Assembly: GCA_004009845.1 (NCBI GenBank)
Contig: RMBW01000009.1
Span: 372,001 to 436,000 of the forward strand
DNA from: Davidsoniella eucalypti
Lineage: Eukaryota > Ascomycota > Sordariomycetes > Microascales > Ceratocystidaceae
Direction of reading: 5' to 3'
Length of the DNA stretch: 64,000 nucleotides
Shown: positions 1-11,659 of the stretch, in pieces
How the letters are laid out: every line of letters starts with the position of its first letter
How positions within the stretch are numbered: the stretch's first letter is position 1
Program-made: the position numbers and the translations under genes
The notes under the pieces: generated by a model
Told to the model about the DNA's origin: nothing
The model's database searches: none
What the model saw: the letters and a program-made list of their open reading frames with translations, nothing else

Positions 1-3000
1 GCCGTTCGGTTAACCTTACATGTTAACTAACACTAAGTTGTTTTGGCATTTAGTGCCCAAAGGTCCTACTTTACTTCCTTCAGTGCTAATCGTATATCTT
101 CCGGACATCTTTGCCAGGCATCTTCGGACAGAGTTACAATCCACATCCCGAAAGTATCGTCAGATTCTCCTCTCTTTTCTCTATATTTCTCTGGTAGTGC
201 TCTAGTTAATGCTCTAGGATAGAGAAATGAGGCAGCCTATTCCATAGCTTCATGTTACGTCCTCAGTCTTCTCTTCGTTCTTCTGATTCTTTTCTTTTTC
301 TTCCCTATTCATCTATACCCGCAACAGATTTCTCCGTTCTCCTGGTCAGTCCTTGCTAATCTACCGAGTTTTCACCCCTCCCTGGAGAATATTGGCCGTG
401 CAAGTAATTACTGCTACTCTTTGGACTCTTTAGGTGATGTTTGCAGTGATATGCAATTTTACAGCTAGGGCTAGCCCGGACTCGAAGTAACCCTCCCTTC
501 CTTCTTTCCGGCTTCTCTTGACGTATTTGTATATATTTCATCTCGTGATATTATATGTATGAGCAATGCATTGGTACTATGTTATTATGAAGCAGTCCTG
601 GCCATTTAGGTTGTATAAGCCTCCCGGCGATCTTTCTTTTCAGCGATATTACTACTTCGTTCCTGAATCGTTATTCATGCGAGCCAGGTCTTCATGGGTG
701 AAGCGGCGTATACATGTAGAGCATATAGAGTACCAGCAACAATCTTCAAACTATCGTCAGCTCAACCCTTGCCTCCACAAGAGAAAAACCCTGGTGAGTG
801 TCAAAATCCATCCCTACCAGATCAGTACCATGACACGCAATTTACGGTGTCTTAGGCTGTTCTCTGGTATATATGTATCTGCCTATCTGGCTATCACATA
901 TGCGACTCTGAGAAGGTTTCTGGTGTGCTGGGCAAGGGAGAAACGTCTTCTGGCAGCCATTATGCTTGGTACTTGGTAATATAAACAGAAGCCCTCATGG
1001 AAGGTCTCTTCTATTGTTCGCCCTTTGCTACGCCCATCTATTGGCAGGAGAGATATACCTGTACAATACATGTAGACTCTATGCTGGTCAAATGGAAACT
1101 CGAGGCGTGGCATATCCTCTGGATATTGATTTTTCTCATGTATGATCGTCGCCAGGCCTCTGATTCATCTTCCGTGCCTTATTCGGTCTCCGAGCAAGAG
1201 GGAACGACCTTTGAAAGTTGGTCTTGGAGCCGATGGCTTGGAGACTGGGTCCTTGCGGTGTGACTCCCGCTGTCTACCCACTAATGGTGATGATGGTGGC
1301 CTGTCGACATTGCCTCATAGGGTGACGGAGAAAGAAACTGTCATGCTAACTACAGCCGCTATTTAACAACATAAAGCAGTAGACGTCGTAGGTGAAATGT
1401 TCCGAGCCCCAAGAATAACATTATCCATGCCTCCATGTCCATGCCCTAACCCTAATACCCACTAAAGCTGCTTATGCTGCATTAATGAACAAAAGGGGGG
1501 CTCGTAATTAACCCGAATACTGTTAGACAAACCCTGAAGTTCGTTAAAAGACCTACTCAAAACACTAGCAGTAAAGCTAAAAGTCATCCGGTCTGATCTT
1601 CCAACAGTACTACCTATATGTCGGCTTTTTTTCCTGCCCTTTTAAGAGTTTCTAATAAGTAGCGAGAAAGAAGGAGTTGATATATTACAGACTGGCCATT
1701 TGTACTATTACCGGAGCAAAAAGAGATATCAAGTGCTCTTATCACGAGACCATTAAGTGTCCAAGATGAGACGGAGCTAACCACAACCTCACACCAGCGG
1801 AATGTAGGACTTGGAATATTGATAGGTGTTGTCTTGGATATATTTGTATTGGTGAATAGAAAAGAACCATGTGATGACGCCATAATTATCATGATGAAGT
1901 TCAAGTAGCTGACAGTAAAACAGAACAGAACAGAATAAAACAAGATCCATAGCCCACACATACGTAATACTGTGCGATGTTGTCATAATCTGCCGGAGCT
2001 TAGCAGTAGTCCTTCCAAGGTGCACGTACGTTTTTCTATATCCAAGCCCACCATTACCCGTGAAGCTCAATGTGTGGTTCTGCTGTGTTTGGAGTGCCGT
2101 TTTCGGGTGCTTTGAAAGTTGAAAATTTTGATTTACCACGGATCAAGTAGGCTGTGAAGAAATACAGAACAACAAACATGGCGAACGAACGTAGCAAAAA
2201 TGCAGGAGTTGGATCATGCAAAGGCGTATTATGGTTGGTTTGGCTAGGACTAGGCTCTGTATTTTACATGCAATACGGATAGCTTTACTAGTTGGGTTTA
2301 GCTGGTGAATATAAACAGAGTTGATGTGTCTCGCAGGGTTTCGTTTCTGTTTATTTTGGAACGGTTGCTGGTATGAATAATACGGGGGGGATCACAGCCA
2401 AACAGTCATGATTACTCTAGCTATTACGTATTTTACATGTGTCTGTATAGCCGACACTGTGTGTTGCGTTTTAGTCAGTTGGTAGTGGTGCCCGATTTGT
2501 GTTAAAGATGTAAGACTCTGTTGTTTCTTGTGACATACTACAGAACAACAATAAATCAGCCCGGTGTGCATGGATTAAACGTTGTACATAGAGCAGTGGA
2601 TTTGTTTTTCTTTTCACATCATGTTATATATATCTCTATAAGTATAAGCTTGCGTCAAAACTTCCCAGGGGTGGCGTCTACGCTTGCTTTCTATGTAATA
2701 ACGAAGGGCCCTGGAATATTGAAATGACAGTACTTTGACCATGAGAAAGCTCCGAAGGCTGCTACTATTTTGTTGCTGTTCAGCTTAGCTGTACACTATA
2801 TTAAGTGTACATACATACATGCCATACATATGTATCTGTATTTTAAGCGTCCTTTGTCATTTGCTTGGGACATGCAACAAGAAAGACCTTTGTTTTTTTG
2901 CAGAACAACGGTGACGATCGTCATATATGCAGTTATAGGCGTCACGTACTTCAATCTTGCAGGCTCGTATATTTGGTCATACACAATGCTGTCTTACAGA

Positions 3001-6000
3001 TCTGCATCCTTTTTTATCTGCGTTTTATTGGCGGCATCTGGATGACTGTGCACTCTTACGGTGAGATGTTGCGTCGCTAGACTGACATTGTGTCTTGAGC
3101 ATAGTAATATCAGAAGCAACACTTGACAAGATATATACATCGATCTACTTATAAATCCCAGCGGAGATTTAGTCACTCCATATTACCCTATTTTCTTAGC
3201 TTCATCCAGCATGAAATGAGACACATATTCTGCCCCCCCCCTCTTCCTGTACGCTAACACTCGATCAAGGGACTCATTAAGTCCATGTCCGAGGGATAAA
3301 TAGAAGCAGGTAGTCTGTGTGTTTTCCTGTTCTCGGGCAGAAACGAAGACGAGGGAGGCAAGTGAGGTGCACGTCGTTGTTTGAAGGACCGAGCAACAGT
3401 AACGACTACACATATTGTATTAAGAAAGGGAATCGACAAAAAACACATTAGCCTAGCTTTGACTCTCGCTGCTTCTCGAGCTATTCATAGCAGCGGAGCC
3501 TTAGCACCCATTGGGATACGATGAGACGGCAAACCAGAACTCTCAGACGCTGCTTTTGTGTTCTTGTGAGCAACAGATTTGCATCTTGGGGTTTCTTTTT
3601 CACGCTCTAATCTCTATTGTTTGTTTGAGTGATGAGAGCAAACCCGTGTCGATTACATGGCAGATTGTATACTTAGGAGGGGGGGATCTGAGAAGAAAAT
3701 CAAAAGCAAACTATCACAAGAATAGCACAAGACGATACAATGAAGCACAATACGAGGATATCCACGAGGCATCACACTCTATCTTCACGCCCTATGCCTC
3801 GATCTTTACCGTTCTGTGCCGGCAATGTAACACATAACGCGTAGGGTAAGCGAAAGCTGTTGTTCAACTGTTGGTATACATCAACGTATTAGTTGTATGT
3901 ATATGTATGCAGATTACTGAGATCACAATCCTTTCTATTACAAGACAAACAACAAACCACGGCTCTTGTACGGCGGCGGCTCGGCTAATCAATTGGCTTG
4001 TTGATCTCGACCCAGAGTTTAGTGGTTATAGCCGTTGGCCTTTCCAACAAACTACAAGATAAGCTTTTAAATTTAGCTAACCCGTCAGCTTCAGTAGTAA
4101 ACCTTTCTTCCTTGTTCATCTTCTCCTTCTCCTTGTCCCCCAGAACCTACGAATACTACCTTTAGCCCTTAGCGTAGCAGTCAAAGAAAGGCCTGGCGTC
4201 CTCCTGTGTTACAGGATCATGTCTCTGGGCTGCTGTAATGGCCGCCCCCCCCCTCCTTCTTCTTGCTACGCTATGTGTTCTTTGAAGACCGTTGCGTGGT
4301 CTCTCGGGCACTCAGACTTGTTTAGGAAACTTAAGCGGACTTGTCAGTGGCGTATGAGCTATAAATAACTTCTTTTTCTTTGCTTTCCTTCTTACCTTTG
4401 ACTAATCACATGGTAGAACACCCCCTCCCCCCCTACCCTAAGTCTGTACCGGCTTTATCTGCAACTTGCCATTTCCTTCTTCTTTTTCTTCAACTTCTCG
4501 CCTTTTATGTTGCAGAGCCAGCTGATCTTTGCTGACATGTCCTAACTATCAGTAATCCTAAAATAAATAAATAAAAAAGAAGAACTGCTCAAGATTCAAG
4601 TTAGTTGCTGAGTAGTGGGCAAAGCTTCCCTCTCGCTTCCGAGTAACAATTCCGTAGCCGAACGCCTCTGTTCTATTTCTTGCTATTCCTTGCACGATTA
4701 GGCAGGCTAGATGTTTCTGTAGTCTCCCATATCTGCATTCTGACCCGAACAATTTCTTCTTCGTACAGCGCTATAACACAACTAAACGAGAGTCCATAAT
4801 ACGGGGAAACTAACTTTGGCTGTACCAAAGAATCAAGACCATGTTTTGCAGATCGACAAGCATAGGAGCAGAGTTGGCCAGAATAAGAGTGCCCTACTGT
4901 AATACTCTCTAGAAAAACCAGCAAGGCGCAAAACTGCGGTAGCCCTGCTGTATCCTGTTCTCATGTCGTTCCTGCTCCCGGGCCTCTTATCTGAAAGGCA
5001 GTTTTAGCTGGCCAGTAACCTTCTTTTCTTCACTACTCGCTGTACTTCTTAGTGGGTTTTCTAGTCTGTTTTACTTTTCACACAGACATTGAAGCAGACA
5101 GGTAGTCTTCAGGGCAGAAGGGTAGGAGATATACTTACAAAGTACACGGACAAAAACTGCTTTCTTTCAAAGCGCTGCCATTTTAGGGCACTATTGTAGG
5201 GTTTCATGTGCGTTTAACCCTATATGAATATGTCTAGTCGATCTGACAAGCTGTGATGCTCTAATTGCGCATCTTCAGGCAGTCTCCAGGAGATACGATA
5301 GAACGAAAAGATCGCTTGTTTGAGTATCAAGGCGGCGAGTGCTTTGAACTGCTGATCTTCTAACGGCATGACGGTTTTGTTCTATTCTTGAATATCGTCG
5401 TCCACCTTTAGAGGCAATCGTGGCAACCCCAACATTCAGCTTGCTTTTTGCGACTCAGCCATTTGGCACCACCGTGTTATCGTCTAACTAAGGATCCAAA
5501 TTATTGCTTCGTTTTCTTTTTGTTTCCTAAAGAAGAAGACATCGCCGAACGAGAAGTTCCTTCGAGACTACGAGTCCAAGCAACAGCACCAAAACAGATA
5601 TTCAGCTAATAGGGCCTTTTTCACTCTGTTCGGTACTGCTATATATCAGAAAGATATAGACTTGGCGTTGATATGGTAGCAGAACGGCCTGAGCTTTTCG
5701 TCTTCCTGTCTCTTCTGCATTTGCGGTTTTGTCTTGTCTTTGATTTATTCTTCTTCGGTGGCTGCTAGTTTAATTCCACACCAAGCTGGAGCGTAAGCAA
5801 TAGGCAATCTTTGATACTTGACGGGCCTGGTTGGATGCAACTTTAGCGTCCAAGCCCGTAAACATATGGTTGCAGTATTGCCGTTGTTTAGATTTCGTTG
5901 TCTGCAGAAATTCGGGTGGAATCTTGACCTAGGCTTGGTCTTGATCAGCCCCCCCCCCCCTCTTGGACGGGTAATCTACTGCTAAGCAAACGAAGACGCA

Positions 6001-6478
6001 CAGTCTCCCTGCAAACTTTGCTGTAGTAGGCAAAAGAAGGAACAAAGCAGATATCACAAGCCTGGAAAAGAGGAAGAATAAAAGCAAGAGATCAGACCAA
6101 GTCAGTCATCAACACCAACGCCACTAATGCTAATTTAACTCGACTAGACATACAGCTACTTTGAGGGCCCGAGACCCTACGACTAGACTACAACGTTGAT
6201 AGGGCTGGCGCCGAGATCACTGTGCGTCTTTTGATCTGTTGCCTCTTTGCTCGGCCTACCTACCCTGCTCCATCTTGTTCGCCTGTTATTTTCAGCGTGC
6301 AGCGTTCAGCCTTGGGCCAGACAGCTCAAGCCAGCTTTGTTGCTATCTTTGACTCGGTTATAGAGGCTTGCCCAAGGGACCGAAAACGAACATAAAAAAA
6401 GAAGAAACAAAATAGGAAGAACGATATAGTGGGAGCTGGGTTTTGTGCTGTCAAATACGAGAATAGATCTAGATCCAG
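1..6478. other. Gene-poor intergenic tract
   Basis: No reading frame here looks like a protein: all are short, start and stop at random, and show no domain, codon bias or splice-linked continuation. The DNA is AT-rich with pyrimidine-rich stretches and several long C or G runs (near 2384, 3233, 3679, 4245, 4424 and 5949). A tandem CCCTAA pair lies at 1444-1456. The last few hundred bases are presumably the promoter and leader of the polymerase gene that starts at 6479. I see no tRNA with a usable T-arm and no clear transposase or reverse transcriptase. Confidence 0.6.
5949..5960. repeat. 12-nt poly(C) tract
   Basis: An uninterrupted run of twelve C. It is the longest of a set of C/G homopolymers of eight or more in the window: 9 nt at 3233, 9 nt at 4245, 9 nt near 35928 and 8 nt at 49595. 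Confidence 0.95.
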
Positions 6479-9025
6479 ATGGATCCGATATATCCAGGCT
6501 CAGCCTTTGCAGCATCTCGCTCTGTTGTTTCTAACGTCAATGGAACAGTAGGCGCAGCCAGAATCCCGCGGCGGAACAACAACCGGGTGATATTGCAGTT
6601 TGTAAGGCCGTCCATCGTCAGAGCATCTGTTTTATCACATGCCATTCTTGGTGGCCCCCGTCAGCGATGTTTCTTTGTTTAACCTTGGAGACTTACTCTG
6701 ATATGCGGGGAGAGACGATCCTTCCTTCTGGCTAGCCTGTATTTATATCGTATATATTGCTTGTCTAACTTGGTATATAACAGGATTACGACTGTTTTTA
6801 TGCCTCGGTCTTTGAGAAACACGACCCTTCGCTAAAGACAAGACCTGTAGGCGTGCGCCAGAAGAACATTCTTGCTACATGTAACTACGTAGCCCGGGCC
6901 CGAGGCGCCAAGAAGCTCTCGCTCGTTGCCGATGCCCGCCGGGCCTGTCCGGACCTGGTCATTCTGGACGGCGAGGACTTGACGCCGTTTCGTAACGAGA
7001 GCAAGGCTATCTACAGACTTTTACGGGGCTTCTCATGGAATAAAAAGGTAGAAAAGCTGGGCTTCGACGAGGTGTTTATGGGTGAGTTGTGTCTATATTG
7101 AACTGTATGTATGAGATGCATCATCTTGCCTGGCGAAAAAAAATGGCGGTGGTCTTAGTAATTCTCAGAGTAGCACTCGCTTCGCGTCTTCTGAGATTAG
7201 ATCGCCAGATTGTTTATGTCGCTGGCCCGGTCTTCTGGGCCGCAACTGTGCATTCACCGTACGACTCTGACAGTCTATCTTGGGATCTTTTATAAGCGAC
7301 TGCAAAGACGAGTCTTGACGTGTCCGCTGACGATGGCAAACCTGCAGAGCTGGAGGCAGCTGGAACATCTATTGCATCACTCTGTACCTTATTGTACTAG
7401 ATGCACCGAAGAGTCGTGGAATCGTTGCATCATAGCCGTGACGTATCTGGTGGCTGTTACCAGATCACCGGTCTATTTATAGCACAGTGACTAACACCGC
7501 CGCCCAACAAAGAAGCAAAACATATCCAAACACTAAGCCGGGCTGTTGATCTGTTAATAGACTTGCTGACTGGTAGCTGCATCAACCTAAAACAGACGTC
7601 ACCGACATCATCGACTTCAATATCTCCTGTCTCAACGCCGCCACACTAAGCAGCTCATTCTTCTGCCTATCGCGCCAAGACCCCGAGCTCGGCTTCCCAT
7701 GTGACCTATCGTCGTTTTCTGGTCCGGTTTTGGGCATGGAAGCCGCAGTGGCAGTCTCCTACGCAGTCTCTTTGTTTCCACTACCTTTGAGTACTACGGA
7801 AGCAAGCCAATCGTCGACTCGTGCTAGAACGGCTCTGCGTCTTCTGCTTGGCTCTCACCTGGCACAGCACCTACGCCGCCGTATCGAGGATGACTGTGGT
7901 TTCACATCCGCCTGCGGCATTGCTACAAATAAGCTGCTGAGTAAGATGGCTGGCGGGAAACACAAGCCGTGCAATCAGACGACTCTGCTGGCCCTGGATG
8001 ATGCTGCCGCCTGTTCCTTCATGGATCCACATGGACTCCGGCAAATCCCGGGCATAGGCTCGCGTACTGGCTCGGCGCTACAAAGGCTCGTGAAACCTAG
8101 CTCCGCGCCGGGCAAAGAGACTGAAGCACGCGAGCCCGTCTCTGTTCGAGACTTACGTTCGGTCCCCGGCATATCAGCTCCGATGCTAGAAGGCGTCCTG
8201 GGCGGGTTCGGAGCCGAACGAGGGATCGGTGAGCGCATCTGGGGATATCTACATGGTATTGATGATGCGCCAGTCAAAGATGGTGTTGATGTTCCAACGC
8301 AGATTAGCATCGAGGACTCGTATCGCCACTTGAGGCAACCGGCGCAGATTCATACCGAGCTACTCAAGTTGTCGACATCGCTGATCCGTCGTATGCGGGC
8401 TGATCTAGTTGAAGACATCGACGAAGACGTAGAACAGGAAGAGGGAACTCTCGCTCAGCCAGATACTTTTCGCAGCGGCACGACTGAACCACTGCGCAAA
8501 CAGTGGTTTGCAAGACCCAAAAACCTGCGTCTTTCAGTCCGGAACATGGCGCCGGGAGAAACCGTGGCTGAGATGTATCAACACCGCACATCTCGATCAC
8601 AGCCTCTACCGAGCTTTGTATTCAGCCTCTCCGAACACGTCGAGGCCCTTGCCCAGCGGCTCGTTGAAGACGCTCTTATGGGCCTATTCAAGAAGTTCAA
8701 CATCCCCGAGAAAGAGTTGGATATCGCGATTCTCAATGTAGGCGTGACAACCATGGTGTTAGGCGCAAGTGACTCGGCAGCAGGCTCGGGCCGCAATATA
8801 GCAACCATGTTCCGGCGCCAAGATGCTGTTCTCCAACCTTTCCGTGTATCAGCAGTAGATTCTCCGCTTGACGAGACGGTAGTAGAAGAAGAACTGGATG
8901 GATGGGATGACACGTCAGATGATGACGATGACTCCTTTCTTACGCTGTGTCCTGAGTGCAATAACCGGATATTACCGTTTGCGCTGTCGGCACATATGCG
9001 TTATCACGAGATGGGAAATTGCTAG
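6479..9025 (+). CDS. Y-family translesion DNA polymerase, Pol iota-like
   Basis: Predicted translesion polymerase of 616 residues, in three exons: 6479-6601, 6784-7081 and 7596-9025 (introns of 182 and 514 nt). The ATG at 6479 is the first in frame after a TAG at 6470. The catalytic palm starts with DYDCFYASV at the exon 1/2 junction and carries the second carboxylate pair in GFDEVFMDVTD, which is split by intron 2. A helix-hairpin-helix (IPGIGSRTGSALQRL) follows the thumb region, then a little-finger domain. The protein ends with a CPEC...HMRYH zinc-finger-like motif, as expected for the ubiquitin-binding tail of filamentous-fungal Pol iota. The role in lesion bypass in the nucleus is inferred from the family. 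Pol eta or Pol kappa is less likely given the C-terminus. Residues around 7737-7830 fit the family poorly, so a small unrecognised intron there is possible. Convergent with the next gene. Confidence 0.85.
7082..7595 (+). other. Unusually long intron (514 nt) in the polymerase gene
   Basis: The donor GTGAGT follows GFDEVFM plus one base, and the acceptor AACAG precedes the codons for DVTDIIDFNI. Joining them restores the Y-family motif without a gap. Possible branch points are TGACTAAC near 7489 and TTGCTGAC near 7563. Most introns in this window are 54-97 nt. Confidence 0.85.
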
Positions 9026-9134
9026 ACCTCAGGAACAAATGTAGTGATACGTATATATATAGACACAGATATTATAGTGCCTTTTATTTTCTGTAGTACT
9101 GTTATAACCTATTAGAAACTCTCCCGACATCGCA
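9026..9134. terminator. Shared 3' region of two convergent genes
   Basis: Only 109 bases separate the stop codons of the polymerase (+) and the TRAPPC13-like gene (-). The spacer is AT-rich with TATATATATA and TTTTATTTT elements that could serve as polyadenylation signals on both strands. Overlapping 3' ends are likely. Confidence 0.5.
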
Positions 9135-10354
9135 CTATCGTGATCTTACGCTTAACTTGCCCGTTGTCAATGATCCACGGCTTCCCATCTCTCCACGCCA
9201 ATCGATTCGTAGACCACCCAACACTACACGTCCATCTTTACTAACGACTGCCGAGCCCGGCTGTGCCTCTTTAACTACCAAACATACCTGCTCCACCTCC
9301 TTTGGTTTTAACACAGGCTTTCTCCCCACCACACGAGCGCCCTCGCCCTCAGCTCGACCAACTTCCCAATTACAATCATCATACAATAGATCGCCCTCCA
9401 CATCGAGTCCTACACGCTCCAGCATCATCGGTGTCTCCCCCGAGTTCTCTAGTTGTGCCTCGAGGACCCAGCGACGCACACGGCCAGGACCACCGCCTAG
9501 AGCCAGCGGGCCTGTCTTGGTGCGTACGACCAAGGCAGATTTGCACATGAACTGATATAGCTTGCGAAACGTGCGCTGACGCCCGCTTGTTTCCGTGGCT
9601 TCGTAGTAGCTGACGCTGACGGCTAGGACGTGGTTGCCTTCTTCACGCAGGTCAAAGGATACAATCTTCTGTAATGTCTGGCCGATGGCTAGATCCACGC
9701 CCGTGGTAACGGCGCCTGCAGTGGCCGCAGTGTCAGGTTCCTGGTGGTCATCAGTAGCATCCCCCGTTGGTGGTGTTTCTGCTACTGGTGTCAAGGCCAG
9801 CTTATGCACCGTTGCCGTCGTCCCCGGTGTCTTCATTTCCGCCTCGATACGAACATTTCGTATTTGTTTCTTCCGTGGCAACGCAACGCCACCAGAAGAA
9901 GCACCTCTGCCCGCAGCTGCCGATGGGGGCGGGGGAACCAGAGCGTCTGGAACGTCGTTGTTGGCACATAGCGTGCAGCTAAATGTCTCGCCAACATAAG
10001 CGGCGCCAAAGGACTGCGATAGGCTGGCGAGTGGAGAGTATAGAGACTCATTATATGCCGTACTAGAGCTTTCGATGGTTTTGTCGCCGGGTGAGGAGGC
10101 TGCTAGTGAGGCGCGCATCGTCACCGGGAGGTCATCGCGGTGGGCGGCCGAGGTCGGCTTGTTGAGCGGGTATTGGCGGGATAATGAGGGCCGCGAAAGC
10201 CTGTAGCAGAGCAACAAAGAGAGGAAATAGGTAGTCAGTAAAACATACTAAGACAGCGTAAGGGATATCAATCATGTTCTTACCGGAGAACTTTTAGTGA
10301 TAGAGAGTGCGGCTCTCGGGTCGGGTCCATTGACGGGTATCGTTGATGGCTCAT
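9135..10354 (-). CDS. TRAPP complex-associated protein, TRAPPC13/DUF974 family
   Basis: 378 residues in two exons (10284-10354 and 9135-10200; 83-nt intron). Exon 1 starts at the ATG complement at 10352-10354 and encodes the start of the family signature, joined at a CG|G arginine codon to give KVLRLSRPSLSRQYPL. Later family features are ASLSQSFGAAYVGETFSC, a tract rich in Pro, Ala and Gly, the EEGNHVLAVSVSYYE segment and the terminal RIDWRGEMGSRGSLTTG block. The family acts with TRAPP tethering complexes on Golgi and autophagy membrane traffic; the precise role in this fungus is inferred. The length is in the usual 350-450 range. No targeting signal or membrane segment is seen, which fits a peripheral cytosolic protein. 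Confidence 0.88.
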
Positions 10355-10713
10355 CTTTGGTTGATGGATGGTGTTGGGTTTATTTGATTCGGTTAACGAA
10401 CTGGAAGAAGTGTTCCTGAGTGATAGAAGTAGTTCTAGAGTGGAGGCTTGTGATTATAAATTAAAAGGTCGTGTATTGTTATTGAGACTGCTACTGACTA
10501 GTGATTGAAGCTCATATTAGATCTACAAAGTAAAAGGTGATGAAGTCGGCCCCACCATAGCTACAGAACGTCATCAAAAAGAGAAAGGGTTATCCTCTAT
10601 TTAGGGTTAGTACAATGGATATCACGAACATCAAGACAACCTGCCCTTTCAAGCCACAAATAACTGACGTTATATTCATGTTGAAATTGATACAGTTTAG
10701 GATTTCACCATAT
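10355..10713. other. Intergenic spacer between TRAPPC13-like and glyoxalase II genes
   Basis: AT-rich, with a telobox-like TTAGGGTTAG at 10601-10610. It holds the 3' end of the glyoxalase gene and the promoter of the TRAPPC13-like gene, both transcribed leftwards. No coding potential seen. Confidence 0.6.
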
Positions 10714-11625
10714 TTACCGGAAGACATCCTTGAGAGCACGTAGCTTCTTCATCACTGCTACCGGATCCGTCTCGCCCACTGCCTTATGCACTCGCTCATC
10801 GCCCACCATCATGAAGACATTGTGCTTCAACTCATCACCAATGGTGAAAACTCCCTGTGTGACTTTATTCTTATCCGCATACTCTCCTAACGCCTGAATA
10901 TCCTGCGTCTGCAGCACTGACTTAGCGAACCGCACATTAGACTTTGTGTATTCATGACCAGAATAAACCACTGTGTCGGCCGGCAGCGCCGCTAGCGTCA
11001 CATTCAACGCCTTGTGCATTTCCGCCGGTGTGCCCTCGAAGAATCTCCCACAGCCGCTGATGAAAAGTGTATCACCCGTAAACACGGCGCGAGCCCCCGT
11101 CGCACTGTCCTGTATATACCAACACACCGAGTCTTGCGTGTGGCATGGCGTGTGGAGGGCCGTTAGCGTCACATGCTCGCCCAGCGGGACAACTGCATTG
11201 TGTGCGGGCTTCTGCGTCACAGCTTGGCAATCAAAGCCGCCGATAATGGGTAGGGCAGGTGTGTTGAGTAGCGTACGTAACTCTATGTTGCCGCCGGCAT
11301 GGTCGTTGTGGTGGTGGGTGTTGACAATAGCCGTCAGGTTGATGCTGCCCGACGCAATCTTCTCTAGCAAAATCGGCGCCACGGTCGACGGCTCGGCTGG
11401 GTCGAAAATCACGGCATCCTTCGTTTTGTCGTCAACTAGTAGATATGCGTAGTTGTCCGAAAACATGGGTATCGACTGGATATGCATGGCTCTGATGGCC
11501 CACAGCGGTGATCGACGAGTTGCGAGTATGGGACGAGAGTGAAAAAAGAGGGGAGAAAGTGAACAATGAAATGAAGATGCAAATGGACGGGCAAGGTTGT
11601 GTGTAATCGCGATTCTTGGAGCCAT
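10714..11625 (-). CDS. glo2: Hydroxyacylglutathione hydrolase (glyoxalase II)
   Basis: Intronless, 303 residues from the ATG at 11625. It hydrolyses S-D-lactoylglutathione to D-lactate and glutathione, the second step of methylglyoxal detoxification. The metallo-beta-lactamase fold is marked by NTHHHNDHAGG (binuclear metal site), the later metal-site HTPCHTQDS, the FTGDTLFISGCGRFFEG block and YSGHEYT near the C-terminus; these are the family's canonical motifs. Residues 1-46 are rich in Arg, Ser and hydrophobic residues with almost no acids, like a mitochondrial presequence. Met47 (ATG at 11487) begins MHIQSIPMFSDNYAYLL, the normal start of the cytosolic 257-residue enzyme. Both forms may be made. 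The reading frame is open further upstream only through a non-ATG codon. Confidence 0.95.
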   Translation of the reverse strand: MAPRIAITHNLARPFASSFHCSLSPLFFHSRPILATRRSPLWAIRAMHIQSIPMFSDNYAYLLVDDKTKDAVIFDPAEPSTVAPILLEKIASGSINLTAIVNTHHHNDHAGGNIELRTLLNTPALPIIGGFDCQAVTQKPAHNAVVPLGEHVTLTALHTPCHTQDSVCWYIQDSATGARAVFTGDTLFISGCGRFFEGTPAEMHKALNVTLAALPADTVVYSGHEYTKSNVRFAKSVLQTQDIQALGEYADKNKVTQGVFTIGDELKHNVFMMVGDERVHKAVGETDPVAVMKKLRALKDVFR

Positions 11626-11645
11626 TGACGGAATCAAAAAAGAAG

Positions 11646-11659
11646 GCTTATTATATAAG
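11646..11659 (-). promoter_or_regulatory. TATA box of glyoxalase II
   Basis: On the minus strand this reads ACTTATATAATAAG, a strong TATA element. It lies only about 25-30 bases upstream of the first ATG (11625) and about 165 upstream of the internal ATG (11487). Confidence 0.55.

Noticed and set aside
566..979. A 137-codon frame in the left gene-poor tract
   Set aside because: No family features, composition like translated noncoding DNA, and no neighbouring exons.
7089..7482. Open frames within the long polymerase intron
   Set aside because: The flanking exons join exactly across the conserved catalytic motif, so these frames are intronic.
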